From positions 1,390,501 through 1,454,500 of the forward strand of contig NC_013525.1 of the NCBI RefSeq assembly GCF_000025005.1: 64,000 nucleotides of DNA, written 5' to 3'. The DNA comes from Thermobaculum terrenum ATCC BAA-798 (GTDB taxonomy: Bacteria; Chloroflexota; Chloroflexia; Thermobaculales; Thermobaculaceae). Made by a program: the position numbers and the translations under genes. Every line of letters begins with the position of its first letter. Within the stretch, counting starts at the first letter, position 1. Below the pieces are notes generated by a model, which saw nothing but the letters and a program-made list of their open reading frames with translations, searched no databases and was not told where the DNA came from. Shown here one piece after another: positions 17,773 to 26,874 of the stretch.

Positions 17773-19473
17773 CTATGCAGTAGTGCGCTGCGCCTCAATG
17801 GCCCACTCAGGTCCTGCAAGGATAAGTCTCGTAGTTTCTTCGGACACGGCAAATTCAGCATATATGGATGACGTGTTTATAGCAACGAAAGTGTTGAGGT
17901 TCTCGGGTATCATCGATATATCCAACTCGCCGGGGATCACAAGGCGTAATGCATCTCGATCAAGAGTTACGGCGACTGTCTTACTTTCTGCGATATAATC
18001 ACCGACAAAGCTCTGCAGGTACGATCGGTCGTATAACTCTTCTGCAGCTCGACGTCTGAAGACTACCTCAGAGACAGATGCTTCGAGAGGAATACTAACT
18101 CTATCTATGATTCCCCTGGAATTAGCTGTAAAGGTAGCAGGCAAGGGGCTAGGTAACTTCTCAAACTCTAGTAGAAAAGTATCATAGTGATAGTGGGCAC
18201 CCTTTCCTGAAAGTTCATTCAGGCGCACTGATAGGCTTCCATCCTCCTCTTGGGAAATCTGCAGGGTCCCATACCCAGGGTGGCTATAGGTACCGGTATA
18301 GTCTTCTAAGCTGTGTGAATGGGCTGCATCAGGCTTCCTGCCCTTTTCTCTGACCTCGCGCCCCAGAGTTGTCATTTTCCTAGACTGTTCCTGCTCAGAT
18401 TCAAGCCTAGCATTCCAGTCCAGTGGGCTCATACCAAAAAGCCTGTCGTAGATACCAAAAGTGATTGCTTGTGGAGCTGGACTCTGCCCCATATTTGACA
18501 GCACCACCAGGCCGATACTTAACTCGGGACAGAAGCTGGTCAGAGCAGAAAACCCATCTATATTGCCTCCATGATAAAGCAATCTACGTCCCCTATAAGT
18601 CTGTGATACCCATCCAAGACAATAATCCTGATAAGATAGTTCTTTATACCTTGGAGGAGTGCTTATGGGCATGTGGGGAGTACGCAGCTTTTCCAGGGAG
18701 CTTGTCGATCCAAAAATCTCATGAGTGGAATATCCCAAGTGAAATAGCAACCACTTAGCCATATCTCTTACACACGAATTTATCGATCCTGCTGGCCCCA
18801 TAGCATCCAAATCAAAAAAGTCGGTTCTTCTTACTGCTTCGTTCTCCTGCACGTAGGGCAGAGCATAATCAGTCGATAGCTGTGACGCCCGCACTGAAAA
18901 GTTGGTATTGCTCATGCCCAAAGGCTTCAAGATGTGCGTGAGAACAAAATCCTCCCAAGTCATTCCTGTAAGTTCCTGGATCAGGCAGCCTGCCACAACA
19001 TACATTAGGTTTTGATATTGCCAGGCAGCGCGCAAGTCTTTACTAGGTTCGAGATACCGCAGACGTGACAGTAGATCCTTCCGGGATAATTGAGGGGCAC
19101 TGTACCACACCAGGTCATGTCTTGGCAAACCAGAACTATGAATAAGCAGATCGACTGGAGTGATCTTTGCAGACGCATCCCTATCATATAGCTCGAATGA
19201 CGGTATGTACTCCTTGACCGGGACATTCCACTGCATCAGCCCACGCTCTACTAACAAAGCCAGGGCAGTAGCAGTGAAGGCTTTGGTACAGGAGCCTATA
19301 GCGAACAGAGTGGATTCCGTTGCTGGTAGTGCAAGGTCAAGATCTCTTTGTCCAAAACCTCTGAGCAACTCTTCTTTACCATTGATGACTAGTGCCAAAC
19401 CAATGGCAGGGACTTTCCATCTATGTCTAGTTTCCTCAACCCAGTTTTCTATAGCCTCAATATCGATATTCAT
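17773..19473 (-). CDS. Beta-lactamase-fold serine hydrolase
   Basis: A 566-residue class C beta-lactamase/esterase-fold protein. The nucleophile motif is SCTK at residues 61-64, the Tyr-x-Asn equivalent is YQN in AWQYQNLMYVVAG, and the third motif is HGG in LLYHGGNIDG. The N-terminal 360 residues are catalytic, and a further 200-residue lipocalin-like beta region follows, as in many penicillin-binding-protein-like esterases. No signal peptide is seen. ATG 19473 has an overlapping GGAGGAGG. It may cleave D-amino-acid peptides or esters; the substrate is unknown. Confidence 0.88.
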   Translation of the reverse strand: MNIDIEAIENWVEETRHRWKVPAIGLALVINGKEELLRGFGQRDLDLALPATESTLFAIGSCTKAFTATALALLVERGLMQWNVPVKEYIPSFELYDRDASAKITPVDLLIHSSGLPRHDLVWYSAPQLSRKDLLSRLRYLEPSKDLRAAWQYQNLMYVVAGCLIQELTGMTWEDFVLTHILKPLGMSNTNFSVRASQLSTDYALPYVQENEAVRRTDFFDLDAMGPAGSINSCVRDMAKWLLFHLGYSTHEIFGSTSSLEKLRTPHMPISTPPRYKELSYQDYCLGWVSQTYRGRRLLYHGGNIDGFSALTSFCPELSIGLVVLSNMGQSPAPQAITFGIYDRLFGMSPLDWNARLESEQEQSRKMTTLGREVREKGRKPDAAHSHSLEDYTGTYSHPGYGTLQISQEEDGSLSVRLNELSGKGAHYHYDTFLLEFEKLPSPLPATFTANSRGIIDRVSIPLEASVSEVVFRRRAAEELYDRSYLQSFVGDYIAESKTVAVTLDRDALRLVIPGELDISMIPENLNTFVAINTSSIYAEFAVSEETTRLILAGPEWAIEAQRTTA

Positions 19474-19551
19474 AACCTCCTCCAATGAGAGCGAGCACAT
19501 TTTACTATAACTTCGTTACAATGCTTTTGACAGACACCAAGGAGAGAGAAG

Positions 19552-20367
19552 TTGGAGGCAAACATATCTGTCAAGTCGGCTGATATACGAGTGATGAGCT
19601 TTAACGTCAGAGGCGCTGTCCATAAAGACGGTGAGAATGCTTGGGATCATAGAGCATCGCTGAACTTAAGAACTATTCTGTCTAATAATCCAGATCTCAT
19701 AGGCTTTCAAGAAGTGCAGGAAGGTAATCTACAAAAGTACCAAGAGATGAGAGACTACGATAAGTACATTGGGCTGCAGTATGGCGCTAGAGAACCTTGG
19801 GAGTATGCCGCCATCTACTGGAAAAAGGATAAGCTGGAAAGGATCAATTCAGGCGGGTTCTGGCTCAATGAGGATTGCACTCAGATGGGACTTGGATGGG
19901 ATGCCGCCTGCATCCGCGTGGCCACTTGGTGCCTTTTCGAGCATAAAGCTAGTGGGTTGAGATTCTTTCACTTCAATACCCATCTAGATCACGAAGGCCG
20001 CACTGCAAGAGTAGAAGGGACAAAGAAACTGCTCTCTCAAATAGAATCTATAGTCCCTAATAGATTTCCTGTGCTGATAACTGGAGACTTCAACTGCACC
20101 CCCGAGACCGAACCGTACAAGCTTTTTATGGATGCGGGCTTTAAGGATGCCTATTTGGAGGCTGGTTGCATGGAAGATAAGGAGGGGTTCACGTTTCACA
20201 GATTTACTGGCAAGCCTACGCACTCTGGCAGGATAGATTGGATACTGGTAAGAGATGGAAATGCCAGGTGGTACATCAGGAGTTTCCACCTCGATCGAAC
20301 CGGTGAGCCTCCAATCTTCCCTAGCGATCACTTTCCTCTGATCGCAGATCTATCATTAGGTCAGTAA
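19552..20367 (+). CDS. Endonuclease/exonuclease/phosphatase family hydrolase
   Basis: A 271-residue metal-dependent phosphoesterase. The family signatures appear in order: MSFNVRG, GFQEVQEG (metal Glu), FNTHLDHEGR, TGDFNCTPETEPY, RIDWILVR and SDHFPLIADL with the final Asp-His pair. No signal peptide is visible. The TTG start at 19552 is supported by GGAGAG about eight bases upstream; an ATG at 19591 sits just before the conserved core but lacks a ribosome site. Substrates of the family range from DNA ends to sphingomyelin and inositol phosphates, so the role is open. Confidence 0.87.
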   Translation: MEANISVKSADIRVMSFNVRGAVHKDGENAWDHRASLNLRTILSNNPDLIGFQEVQEGNLQKYQEMRDYDKYIGLQYGAREPWEYAAIYWKKDKLERINSGGFWLNEDCTQMGLGWDAACIRVATWCLFEHKASGLRFFHFNTHLDHEGRTARVEGTKKLLSQIESIVPNRFPVLITGDFNCTPETEPYKLFMDAGFKDAYLEAGCMEDKEGFTFHRFTGKPTHSGRIDWILVRDGNARWYIRSFHLDRTGEPPIFPSDHFPLIADLSLGQ

Positions 20368-20390
20368 TATTATGTCGGATAAACTACATC

Positions 20391-21275
20391 ATGATTAGAT
20401 CAGTTTCTCTAATCCCCTATCGGGATTTGTTTGTCCATTTGCGGCTGCACTTCCAGATACTGCTGTCACCTGTATACCTATGGGGTTGGTTGCTTGCTGG
20501 AGGAAGCTTAGGCTGGGATCAATGCCTCGGATATATAGCGCTGCACGTATTCCTGTATGGAGGAGCTACGGCTCTTAACTCCTATTACGATCGTGATACA
20601 GGACCAGTAGGAGGCTTGCTTCATCCACCTCCTGTGAGTGGATATCTCCTGCCATTTTCACTGGCTTGCAAGCTCATCGGCTTCCTTATAGCCTGTACGA
20701 TTAGTCCTGGATTTGCTCTGGCATACATAGTGTTTGCCGCCTTGTCTGTGGCTTATTCCCATCCCCGTATAAGGTTGAAGAGCTCTCCGTGGAGCAGTAC
20801 TACCGCTATCGGCCTTGGGCAAGGGTTAGTTGTGTTCCTAGCAGGATGGCTGGCAGAAAGAGGGGACTTATCTGGTGTCATGTCGATCAGAGGTACTATA
20901 GGAGCCATGACAGCCATATTTATCATACTAGGTTTATATCCACTTACACAGATATACCAGATAGAGGAGGACACAAAACGAGGCGACAGGACGCTTGCTG
21001 TGGCCATTGGCCCTGCCAAATGCTTCATATGGGCTATAAGCTTACAGACCATTGGTGGATCGCTGCTGGCTTATGTGCTAGCAAAATCGTATAGCGGATG
21101 GTATGCGGGCATTGCACTGGCGGGCACTGCTCTCCAGGCAATCCTCCTAACTTATTGGTCCAGAAGGTTCGACGAGAGAGCAATCATCAGCAACTACAAG
21201 CAGGTAATGCGTCTGAGCGCTGTTACAGGTATATCCCTGACAGTTTATCTACTGTGGTTGATAGCTATCTATTAG
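20391..21275 (+). CDS. UbiA family prenyltransferase
   Basis: A 294-residue integral membrane protein with about eight to nine helices. The first aspartate motif is NSYYDRDTGP (residues about 63-72) and the second is YQIEEDTKRGDRTLAVAIG, which together bind the Mg-prenyl diphosphate. These are the diagnostic features of UbiA-type aromatic or tetrapyrrole prenyltransferases. No quinone genes are near, so the acceptor is unknown. The start is ATG 20391, 23 bases after the upstream phosphoesterase, without a strong ribosome binding site. Confidence 0.83.
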   Translation: MIRSVSLIPYRDLFVHLRLHFQILLSPVYLWGWLLAGGSLGWDQCLGYIALHVFLYGGATALNSYYDRDTGPVGGLLHPPPVSGYLLPFSLACKLIGFLIACTISPGFALAYIVFAALSVAYSHPRIRLKSSPWSSTTAIGLGQGLVVFLAGWLAERGDLSGVMSIRGTIGAMTAIFIILGLYPLTQIYQIEEDTKRGDRTLAVAIGPAKCFIWAISLQTIGGSLLAYVLAKSYSGWYAGIALAGTALQAILLTYWSRRFDERAIISNYKQVMRLSAVTGISLTVYLLWLIAIY

Positions 21276-21293
21276 ATAGAGAAGAGTCTGTGG

Positions 21294-21704
21294 TTAGCTA
21301 TGGGCCTTCAATCTCCTGAGTTCCCAAATGACAACTGAGGCCATTAAAGCAGTAGCTACAGATCCCACAACAGGTTGTATTGGAGCCCAGAAGTTTAGGG
21401 CTCCACTTGCACCTACCAAGAGCAGTACCAGCTTATTGCATGTTGGGCATCCTATCGCAAGGAAGGAGAGCATCGCACTTATAGTTGGCCTGTGTATGGA
21501 GTTTAGAGAGCATCCTTTTCTGGTAGAGAGATAAACCCAAATGCCAAACAGCAAGGCGTTCACGCACAACAACAGGTAATCGAATAATCTCACTGGTGTC
21601 ATACGAGTGAATAAGGGATTCGGTATAACGTCCGTAGGGGTACCTACCAAGAGCACGAAAGCTGTTGCCGACACTATGGAGGTCACAAGTGGGTGCCTCA
21701 ACAT
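21294..21704 (-). CDS. Small membrane protein with GCPTCNK motif
   Basis: A 136-residue protein with about four membrane helices. The centre has AIGCPTCNKLVLLLVGASGALNFWAPIQPVVG, where the CPTC pair sits at a membrane boundary and could be redox-active or bind metal. I have seen similar short CPxC membrane proteins annotated as hypothetical in actinobacteria, but I know of no function. ATG 21704 lies three bases after the stop of the DUF4383-like gene, so the two are very likely one transcript. Confidence 0.65.
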   Translation of the reverse strand: MLRHPLVTSIVSATAFVLLVGTPTDVIPNPLFTRMTPVRLFDYLLLCVNALLFGIWVYLSTRKGCSLNSIHRPTISAMLSFLAIGCPTCNKLVLLLVGASGALNFWAPIQPVVGSVATALMASVVIWELRRLKAHS

Positions 21705-21707
21705 GGC

Positions 21708-22577
21708 TCATACACCGTCCACAAATAAACTATTGGGATTGGATCTTGTCGCTCCAAATTGACGAGCATAGGCTATGATAGCAGCTGCTGAGGTAAGCAA
21801 GGAAATGCAGACACCCCAAGGAATTATCACAGCTGAGAAATCAGGGATGCGAATCATGAGGTTGAGCACGCCCACAATCAAGCAAATAATCGATGGATAG
21901 AGGTTATTAATACCTTGCAGCTTGGTCTGTACTATAGAAAGAACAGTTGCTGCTGTAAATGTGCAGACGCCAGCAAGTATTAACCAGAAAGATGCTTCGG
22001 ACCAAAATCGTACGTAGAATGCCTTGTGTTCGGGTGATATATACCACGGCATTGAGGACCACCAATAAGCTAGATCTGTCAAGGTTACCGCCAGGAAATA
22101 GCCAGCCCCAAACGCAAGTAATGTGGATACAAGCTGTGGGCATCTTGAGAATATCAACTTATCACCACGACCTGGATGTGGCATATCTACCGATATCAGA
22201 AAGATAAAGCTACCGATAGCAGTAAGACCATGCAGGAGTACATTGGGGCCAAAGAGAGGCATAAACCCGAAAAGAGTCTCAGTAAAGGGAAACAATCCCA
22301 GCAAGGCTAGCAGGAAGAACATAATTGCCGCGAATCTGAGCGACATGTAGGCGGTGTAATCGCTCCTGGATGCATACAAAATGACGCTTCCGATTATTAT
22401 ATGAAGTGCATTTAAGAGTAAGTTTCTGGGTAAAATGCCGAACAGATACCCATAGGCATTCTCGATGATCAAGTCAGGTGCAGAGTCAGGCCAAGGAGCA
22501 TGAATCACGGGTATGGCCCCCATAACACCCAACAAGGTAAAACAGAATCCAATCAGAGTGCTAAACGCCTTGATCAT
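21708..22577 (-). CDS. DUF4383-like multispan membrane protein
   Basis: A 289-residue membrane protein with about eight helices. The first 140 residues, including GYLFGILPRNLLLNALHIIIG and LFPFTETLFGFMPLFGPNVLLHGLTA, fit the DUF4383 family of four-helix proteins; the second half is a further membrane block with no recognised domain. ATG 22577 has GAGGG six bases upstream, and a longer TTG start would overlap the previous gene. It lies between the transglutaminase-like and the small Cys membrane genes. Function unknown. Confidence 0.68.
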   Translation of the reverse strand: MIKAFSTLIGFCFTLLGVMGAIPVIHAPWPDSAPDLIIENAYGYLFGILPRNLLLNALHIIIGSVILYASRSDYTAYMSLRFAAIMFFLLALLGLFPFTETLFGFMPLFGPNVLLHGLTAIGSFIFLISVDMPHPGRGDKLIFSRCPQLVSTLLAFGAGYFLAVTLTDLAYWWSSMPWYISPEHKAFYVRFWSEASFWLILAGVCTFTAATVLSIVQTKLQGINNLYPSIICLIVGVLNLMIRIPDFSAVIIPWGVCISLLTSAAAIIAYARQFGATRSNPNSLFVDGV

Positions 22578-22606
22578 GGCATACCCTCTAAGCCCAGGCC
22601 CATCGA

Positions 22607-23272
22607 TCACAAGCGGTTGGTTATCTTGACCCAACGAGGCATGGATATAAATGCTCTCGAAGCTCTGCCAAACAATACATAGATTTTGCGCCTAAAGACT
22701 ACAACCGGCAACCCTAGCAGCATCAGGATCCTCTTCTCCATGGGCATATAATCCCACCACAGCTGCTTGCGAATCCTGTAAGTCTCCTTCCATTGCACCT
22801 GCTTTGGAATACTCAGCTTCATACTCTTGCCGTCACTGACCATGACAGAAAGGGACCTCTTTTCAAGCAGGTTGGGCTTCTTTCTAGGGTACTCTACCCA
22901 TGCGTGATCGAGAGAATAACGCAGCTTGTAAGGCATATCCTTGTATTCTAGGATGCTAGCAAAGACGATCATACGTGCTTGGCAATCTCCTGCCCTGTTA
23001 GCCAAAGCTTCACTCACAGTAGGAAAATACCAGGGAACATTATAGGTTTGCCACGGGACCTCGTAACGAATGTAGCTATTCACGGCGCTCTCGATAGCTG
23101 CCGGATCATCAGGCAACTTCGAGGCCATATCTGCCACAGCTTGTTCGTCGATAGGCGGAGATATAGCCCTTGGGATTGAAGAGAAGAACATTGCTGGATT
23201 GGGGTAAAGAACAAAGAAGCTCCACAGCAGATACAAAGCTATGGAGCTAGAGATATATCGAGCCCTGGTCAT
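22607..23272 (-). CDS. Transglutaminase-like membrane-anchored protein
   Basis: A 221-residue protein with one N-terminal membrane segment followed by a transglutaminase/protease-like domain. The catalytic Cys is in NRAGDCQARMIVFASIL and the His in YSLDHAWVEYPRK; an Asp-type third residue is not obvious. The C-terminal 60 residues contain another hydrophobic stretch, RILMLLGLPVVVF, and a basic tail. ATG 23272 follows GGTGGAAAG. It begins the three-gene membrane operon. A protein-modifying or protease role outside the membrane is inferred from the fold. Confidence 0.7.
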   Translation of the reverse strand: MTRARYISSSIALYLLWSFFVLYPNPAMFFSSIPRAISPPIDEQAVADMASKLPDDPAAIESAVNSYIRYEVPWQTYNVPWYFPTVSEALANRAGDCQARMIVFASILEYKDMPYKLRYSLDHAWVEYPRKKPNLLEKRSLSVMVSDGKSMKLSIPKQVQWKETYRIRKQLWWDYMPMEKRILMLLGLPVVVFRRKIYVLFGRASRAFISMPRWVKITNRL

Positions 23273-23333
23273 CTTTCCACCACCTTTCGCCTGTGGCGGA
23301 ATTATAAACATAGTTCTAAGTTTTTAGAAGTGC

Positions 23334-24326
23334 TTAGAGTTCATCGAATTGTCCAAGACTTATGCTAGAGTTATCCCCGACATTAAGGGTAGTATGGCTG
23401 CCCCGCACTACTGCGCTGTTGCCGATCAGAGAGTGGTAGAGAGCTGCAAACTCTATTGTGCACTCTTGGCCTAGAATGGAGTCCTGAATTATGGACGACT
23501 TTACCACAGCACCTTCATCCAGGCTCACATAAGGACCAATAATGGAGTCTTCAATCCTAGCAGTCTCCGGGATGTAAACAGGGGACCTAATGACACTACC
23601 TGGGAAATTGTACTCATGCTGTGGATGCTTGCTGAGAAGATATCGATTCGTCTCTAACAATGCAGACGGAGTACCAGCGTCGAGCCAGAGGTTAATCTCT
23701 TCGGTCTCAAACTTAGCACCCTTATCTATCATTATTTGAATAGCATCCGCCAGATAAAATTCACCTTGGGTTTGCTTGTTAGAGGATATTAGCTCATCTA
23801 TGGCCTCAATTAGCTGTTCTCCATAGCGGAAATAATACAGACCTACTATTGCCAAATTGCTCACAGGGGTCTTGGGCTTCTCAACTATCTTCTTTACATA
23901 CTTGCCGTCGAGAACGGTAACGCCAAACCTACGAGGATCCTCTACTTGATGAACGTACAAGAGGCCATCCGATTCTACCTGCAAGAGTCTAGTCACATCT
24001 GTTTCAAAGATGGTATCAGCAAAGACTATGAATGTAGGACCGTTTATCCACTCCCGTGCAAGCTGGATAGCATGCGCTTGCCCCTTAGGTTCCTTCTGTT
24101 CCACGAAACGAGAGTTGAAGCTGTAGTGAGTCTTTATATATTCCTCTATCTGCTCGCCAAGATATCCAGTAATAAATATCATCTCCTCACAAGGCAGAGG
24201 GGAGAGACGATCTATGATGTGAGCCAGGAGTGGCTTACCCGCGAGGCTTACCAGTGCCTTGGGTCGAGTATACGTATGAGGTCTGAGCCTTGTTCCAAGT
24301 CCTGCAAGTGGAAGTACTATCTTCAT
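23334..24326 (-). CDS. Sugar-1-phosphate nucleotidyltransferase
   Basis: A 330-residue cytosolic enzyme. The N-terminal domain begins IVLPLAGLGTRLRPHT with the nucleotide-binding loop, followed by RPKALVSLAGKPLL and the metal Asp in FIVFADTIFETDV. The last 90 residues (VYIPETARIEDSIIGPYVSLDEG and on) are hexapeptide repeats of a left-handed beta helix. The form resembles archaeal glucose-1-phosphate thymidylyltransferase and GlmU-like enzymes. It makes an NDP-sugar for surface polysaccharides or glycans. A strong promoter with a TATAAT box precedes it. Confidence 0.9.
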   Translation of the reverse strand: MKIVLPLAGLGTRLRPHTYTRPKALVSLAGKPLLAHIIDRLSPLPCEEMIFITGYLGEQIEEYIKTHYSFNSRFVEQKEPKGQAHAIQLAREWINGPTFIVFADTIFETDVTRLLQVESDGLLYVHQVEDPRRFGVTVLDGKYVKKIVEKPKTPVSNLAIVGLYYFRYGEQLIEAIDELISSNKQTQGEFYLADAIQIMIDKGAKFETEEINLWLDAGTPSALLETNRYLLSKHPQHEYNFPGSVIRSPVYIPETARIEDSIIGPYVSLDEGAVVKSSIIQDSILGQECTIEFAALYHSLIGNSAVVRGSHTTLNVGDNSSISLGQFDEL

Positions 24327-24370
24327 AGGCTAGCTTCATCTCCTATTTTTCTTCTTGATGCTTGAACGCG

Positions 24371-24398
24371 ATTATATCACTCTGAAGTTTAGTGCCAA
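24371..24398 (-). promoter_or_regulatory. Promoter of the nucleotidyltransferase gene
   Basis: Minus-strand TTGGCA (24398-24393), a 16-base spacer and TATAAT (24376-24371), 45 bases before the start codon. This is close to the sigma-70 consensus. Confidence 0.7.
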
Positions 24399-24481
24399 TC
24401 CCTAGATCTAGTTTTGTTTTAGTTGTGGTCCTTATCATTGGTTGAGAGCAGATTGAAAGCCCAGAATCAAAGCGCGGTCTC

Positions 24482-24739
24482 TCAGCCTTCATATCTACTC
24501 ATATCAGGGCAAATATTCGTCACGGTCGTGGTCATAATTGTGCCTCCATACTCGGCCGCTTTCTGATAGGCTGCCTTGAGGCCAGCAAAAAGGGCGTCGA
24601 TATCCCCACTAACCGTAGAGTGCGTTGGGAAGACTTGAACCTCTAGACCGCTTTCACGAAGAGCATCTATAGCCGCATCGACTGGGGTATAGTCCTGCTG
24701 TCCTATGGGATAAACTGCTACAAGGGCCGTTACCTTCAT
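24482..24739 (-). CDS. Thiamine-binding/YkoF-like small protein (MTH1187 family)
   Basis: An 85-residue ferredoxin-fold protein: VTALVAVYPIGQQDYTP at the start, then VQVFPTHSTVSGDIDALFAGLKAAYQKA and a C-terminal strand. This is the pattern of the YqgV/MTH1187 family, whose members bind thiamine-related ligands. ATG 24739 overlaps the methyltransferase stop by four bases, so the two are co-translated. The pair may act on a thiamine-type cofactor or an unrelated metabolite; the link is inferred from the overlap. Confidence 0.78.
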   Translation of the reverse strand: MKVTALVAVYPIGQQDYTPVDAAIDALRESGLEVQVFPTHSTVSGDIDALFAGLKAAYQKAAEYGGTIMTTTVTNICPDMSRYEG

Positions 24740-25407
24740 GTTACCTCCTTTTTGGCTACCAAAAATGCTGGTTGATTACCTGCCCTGACTCCAGCCTTGT
24801 CCGCTTCATCAAATGGGGGGCGAGCATCAGGCGCCAGGTGCACGCATCCTTTGACTTCCTCGGATTCTATCCCCAATAGCCTCCCGATATCTTCCCGACT
24901 CTTGAACTTGGCATGTGGCCAGGGAGGTATATCCAAATCTCCAAGGTATCTGTATAGCGCCGCCCAAGGCGAAAGAGCGTTAAGTACACCCAGTACTATC
25001 CTTCCATGAGGCCTAACTATGCGCTTCATCTCGGAGATTACGATCTCTGGATAACTGACGAACTCAAGTACTGTTATTGCAACCGCGGCATCGACGCTGT
25101 TATCTGCCAGCGCCATGTGCTCTGCTGTTGAGTTGATCCAGCGCACAGACAGATCTCGAGTAGTTCGGACGCCGATATCGCGCATGGGGCCAGATGGCTC
25201 TATAGCTACAACGTTGACACCAATACGAGCAAGTTGTGCAGCAAACCTACCGGTACCTGCTCCCACATCTGCGATAGTCTCGCCTGCTTGTGGTGCCAGC
25301 AGGGCCATAACCAGACTAGTTTCCAACTGATCTATATAGTTACCAAGAGGTTCTTGGTACCATTGGTCGTACTTGGAAGCTATAGGGGCGAAATAATCCT
25401 CAAACAC
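24736..25407 (-). CDS. Class I SAM-dependent methyltransferase
   Basis: A protein of about 223 residues with the Methyltransf_11-type Rossmann core. Motif I is IADVGAGTGRFAAQLARIGVN, and DNSVDAAVAITVLEFV and IVRPHGRIVLGVLN are motifs II and III. I chose GTG 25407, which has GGAGG nine bases upstream; TTG 25437, without a ribosome binding site, is the alternative. It ends overlapping the thiamine-binding-like gene and starts just after the HD hydrolase stop, so all three are probably one operon. The substrate is unknown. Confidence 0.82.
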   Translation of the reverse strand: MFEDYFAPIASKYDQWYQEPLGNYIDQLETSLVMALLAPQAGETIADVGAGTGRFAAQLARIGVNVVAIEPSGPMRDIGVRTTRDLSVRWINSTAEHMALADNSVDAAVAITVLEFVSYPEIVISEMKRIVRPHGRIVLGVLNALSPWAALYRYLGDLDIPPWPHAKFKSREDIGRLLGIESEEVKGCVHLAPDARPPFDEADKAGVRAGNQPAFLVAKKEVT

Positions 25408-25443
25408 CTCCAGGGCCCTCCGCAAGGTATTTAACAATAGTCT

Positions 25444-26784
25444 CTAACTTGCCGGCCTATTACTCGGAGCCATCAATTCTCCTATTAACCGGTCCTTGAG
25501 AGTCCACACTCTATCCCTCAATCTCTGCGTGGTGACAATACGAATCCTACGCTGATAGGATTCATAGGCAGAGAGGTCGTGAGAGCGCATACCTGTGGCC
25601 TCGCTCCAGGTCATTATTTGATTCAAACCTATTGGTGGCCTGCGAAATACCACCAAGGCATCCACATCCCAACGCTCAGGCTTAGGAATATCTATCAGTA
25701 TTTCGTGGGGCATCACCTCCAGTCCAGTAAGTTCGGACAAGATACTAGCCAGTCTGATCTCAAGTTCCTTGCGACTTCCTGGATGGTAGAAAAGAGAATT
25801 AAGACGCTGGAAAGTCACTCCTGCTTGTACAGAGAACTCTATGGCTCGCTTGTGTAGCCTTCTTGCAACTAAGCTCTCAACCAAACTCCTTGTAGTATCT
25901 GGCATGTCCGAACGAAGCAGCAAAGCTATTAGAGAGTAATCATCATGGTTTATTAGGTCCTCGGAAGACAGCACCCCAGCCTCTATAGCGTCCTGTACGG
26001 CTCTGAGTAGCATCACCATACAGGCACGATTAGTATGATGCCAGTATACGTTATCGAACATTTCCTGACGCGCACGGATCAATGAATGCAGAGCGCTGAT
26101 ACCTTTGTCGGTGATAGCCAGATGTGGAGAGCCTTCAAATTGCAGGACACGCAGAGACGCTATAAGCCTTTCAGTATCCACCCTGCCATAGGGAACATTA
26201 CATGCCTGAGCATCTCTTGGCAGATAATCTATCTTGTCTATATCCAGTGCACCTGACAGCAAAGATCTGTATATTAGCCATCTGCCGTTGATCTCATGTT
26301 CCGGGGATTTGCTAGGGGCTATCAGGCTTATAACTCGATGCGGGTCTACTCCCCAATCCCACAGTACAGACGACACATCGGTGGAGCCTATCACCATGGC
26401 TCCTACTTCCTCATGAGGAAGCACCGGGGGACCTAACTCTTCGATGCCGTGGGAATACGGGTAGTGACCTATATCATGAAGTAAAGCAGCGGCAAGAACA
26501 GTTCGGATCTCGCCAGGTTGAGGGTCCTCTAGACCACCGTTCTTCCCTAGACGTATCAGATGCTCCAAGGCCTTCCTGGCGAGGTAATACACCCCCAGGG
26601 AGTGTTCATATCGAGTGTGGGTGGCACCGGGCCAAACCATGTAGACCCAGCCAAGCTGCTTAATACGCTGCAGCCGCAGGAATTGAGGGGTAGATATGAG
26701 CGCACGTACGTGTTCGCCGATCGGAACTTGGCTGTAGAGGCTGTCGCGTATGACGGTGACATCTTCGCCGATAAAGTTTTCCAT
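25444..26784 (-). CDS. HD-domain phosphohydrolase, dNTPase-like
   Basis: A 446-residue metal-dependent phosphohydrolase related to SAMHD1/YdhJ-type proteins. Metal ligands are His61 (RYEHSLGV), His103-Asp104 (ALLHDIGHYPYSHG) and the later Asp in LSGALDIDKIDYLPRDA. The opening VRALISTPQFLRLQRIKQLGWVYMVWPGATHTR is a family hallmark. ATG 26784 has no ribosome binding site, but a TACAAT box ends seven bases before it, so the mRNA may be leaderless. A role in nucleotide hydrolysis is inferred from the family. Confidence 0.86.
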   Translation of the reverse strand: MENFIGEDVTVIRDSLYSQVPIGEHVRALISTPQFLRLQRIKQLGWVYMVWPGATHTRYEHSLGVYYLARKALEHLIRLGKNGGLEDPQPGEIRTVLAAALLHDIGHYPYSHGIEELGPPVLPHEEVGAMVIGSTDVSSVLWDWGVDPHRVISLIAPSKSPEHEINGRWLIYRSLLSGALDIDKIDYLPRDAQACNVPYGRVDTERLIASLRVLQFEGSPHLAITDKGISALHSLIRARQEMFDNVYWHHTNRACMVMLLRAVQDAIEAGVLSSEDLINHDDYSLIALLLRSDMPDTTRSLVESLVARRLHKRAIEFSVQAGVTFQRLNSLFYHPGSRKELEIRLASILSELTGLEVMPHEILIDIPKPERWDVDALVVFRRPPIGLNQIMTWSEATGMRSHDLSAYESYQRRIRIVTTQRLRDRVWTLKDRLIGELMAPSNRPAS

Positions 26785-26790
26785 TTGAGG

Positions 26791-26796
26791 ATTGTA
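26791..26796 (-). promoter_or_regulatory. -10 box of a possible leaderless transcript
   Basis: Minus-strand TACAAT ends six bases before ATG 26784, which would place the transcription start on or next to the A of the start codon. The -35 region is weak. Confidence 0.4.
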
Positions 26797-26817
26797 GCAC
26801 GACTTTGAAACCGTGTG

Positions 26818-26862
26818 GTGATGGCAGGCTGGTCCCATTTATTTGGGAACGCCTGCCATCAC
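26818..26862 (-). terminator. Hairpin after the rhodanese gene
   Basis: A 12-bp perfect stem (GTGATGGCAGGC / GCCTGCCATCAC) that encloses a second stem, GTTCCCA / TGGGACC. It lies 13 bases past the rhodanese stop and separates the sulfur island from the HD operon. There is no clear U-tract. Confidence 0.65.
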
Positions 26863-26874
26863 CTAACCTTATAG

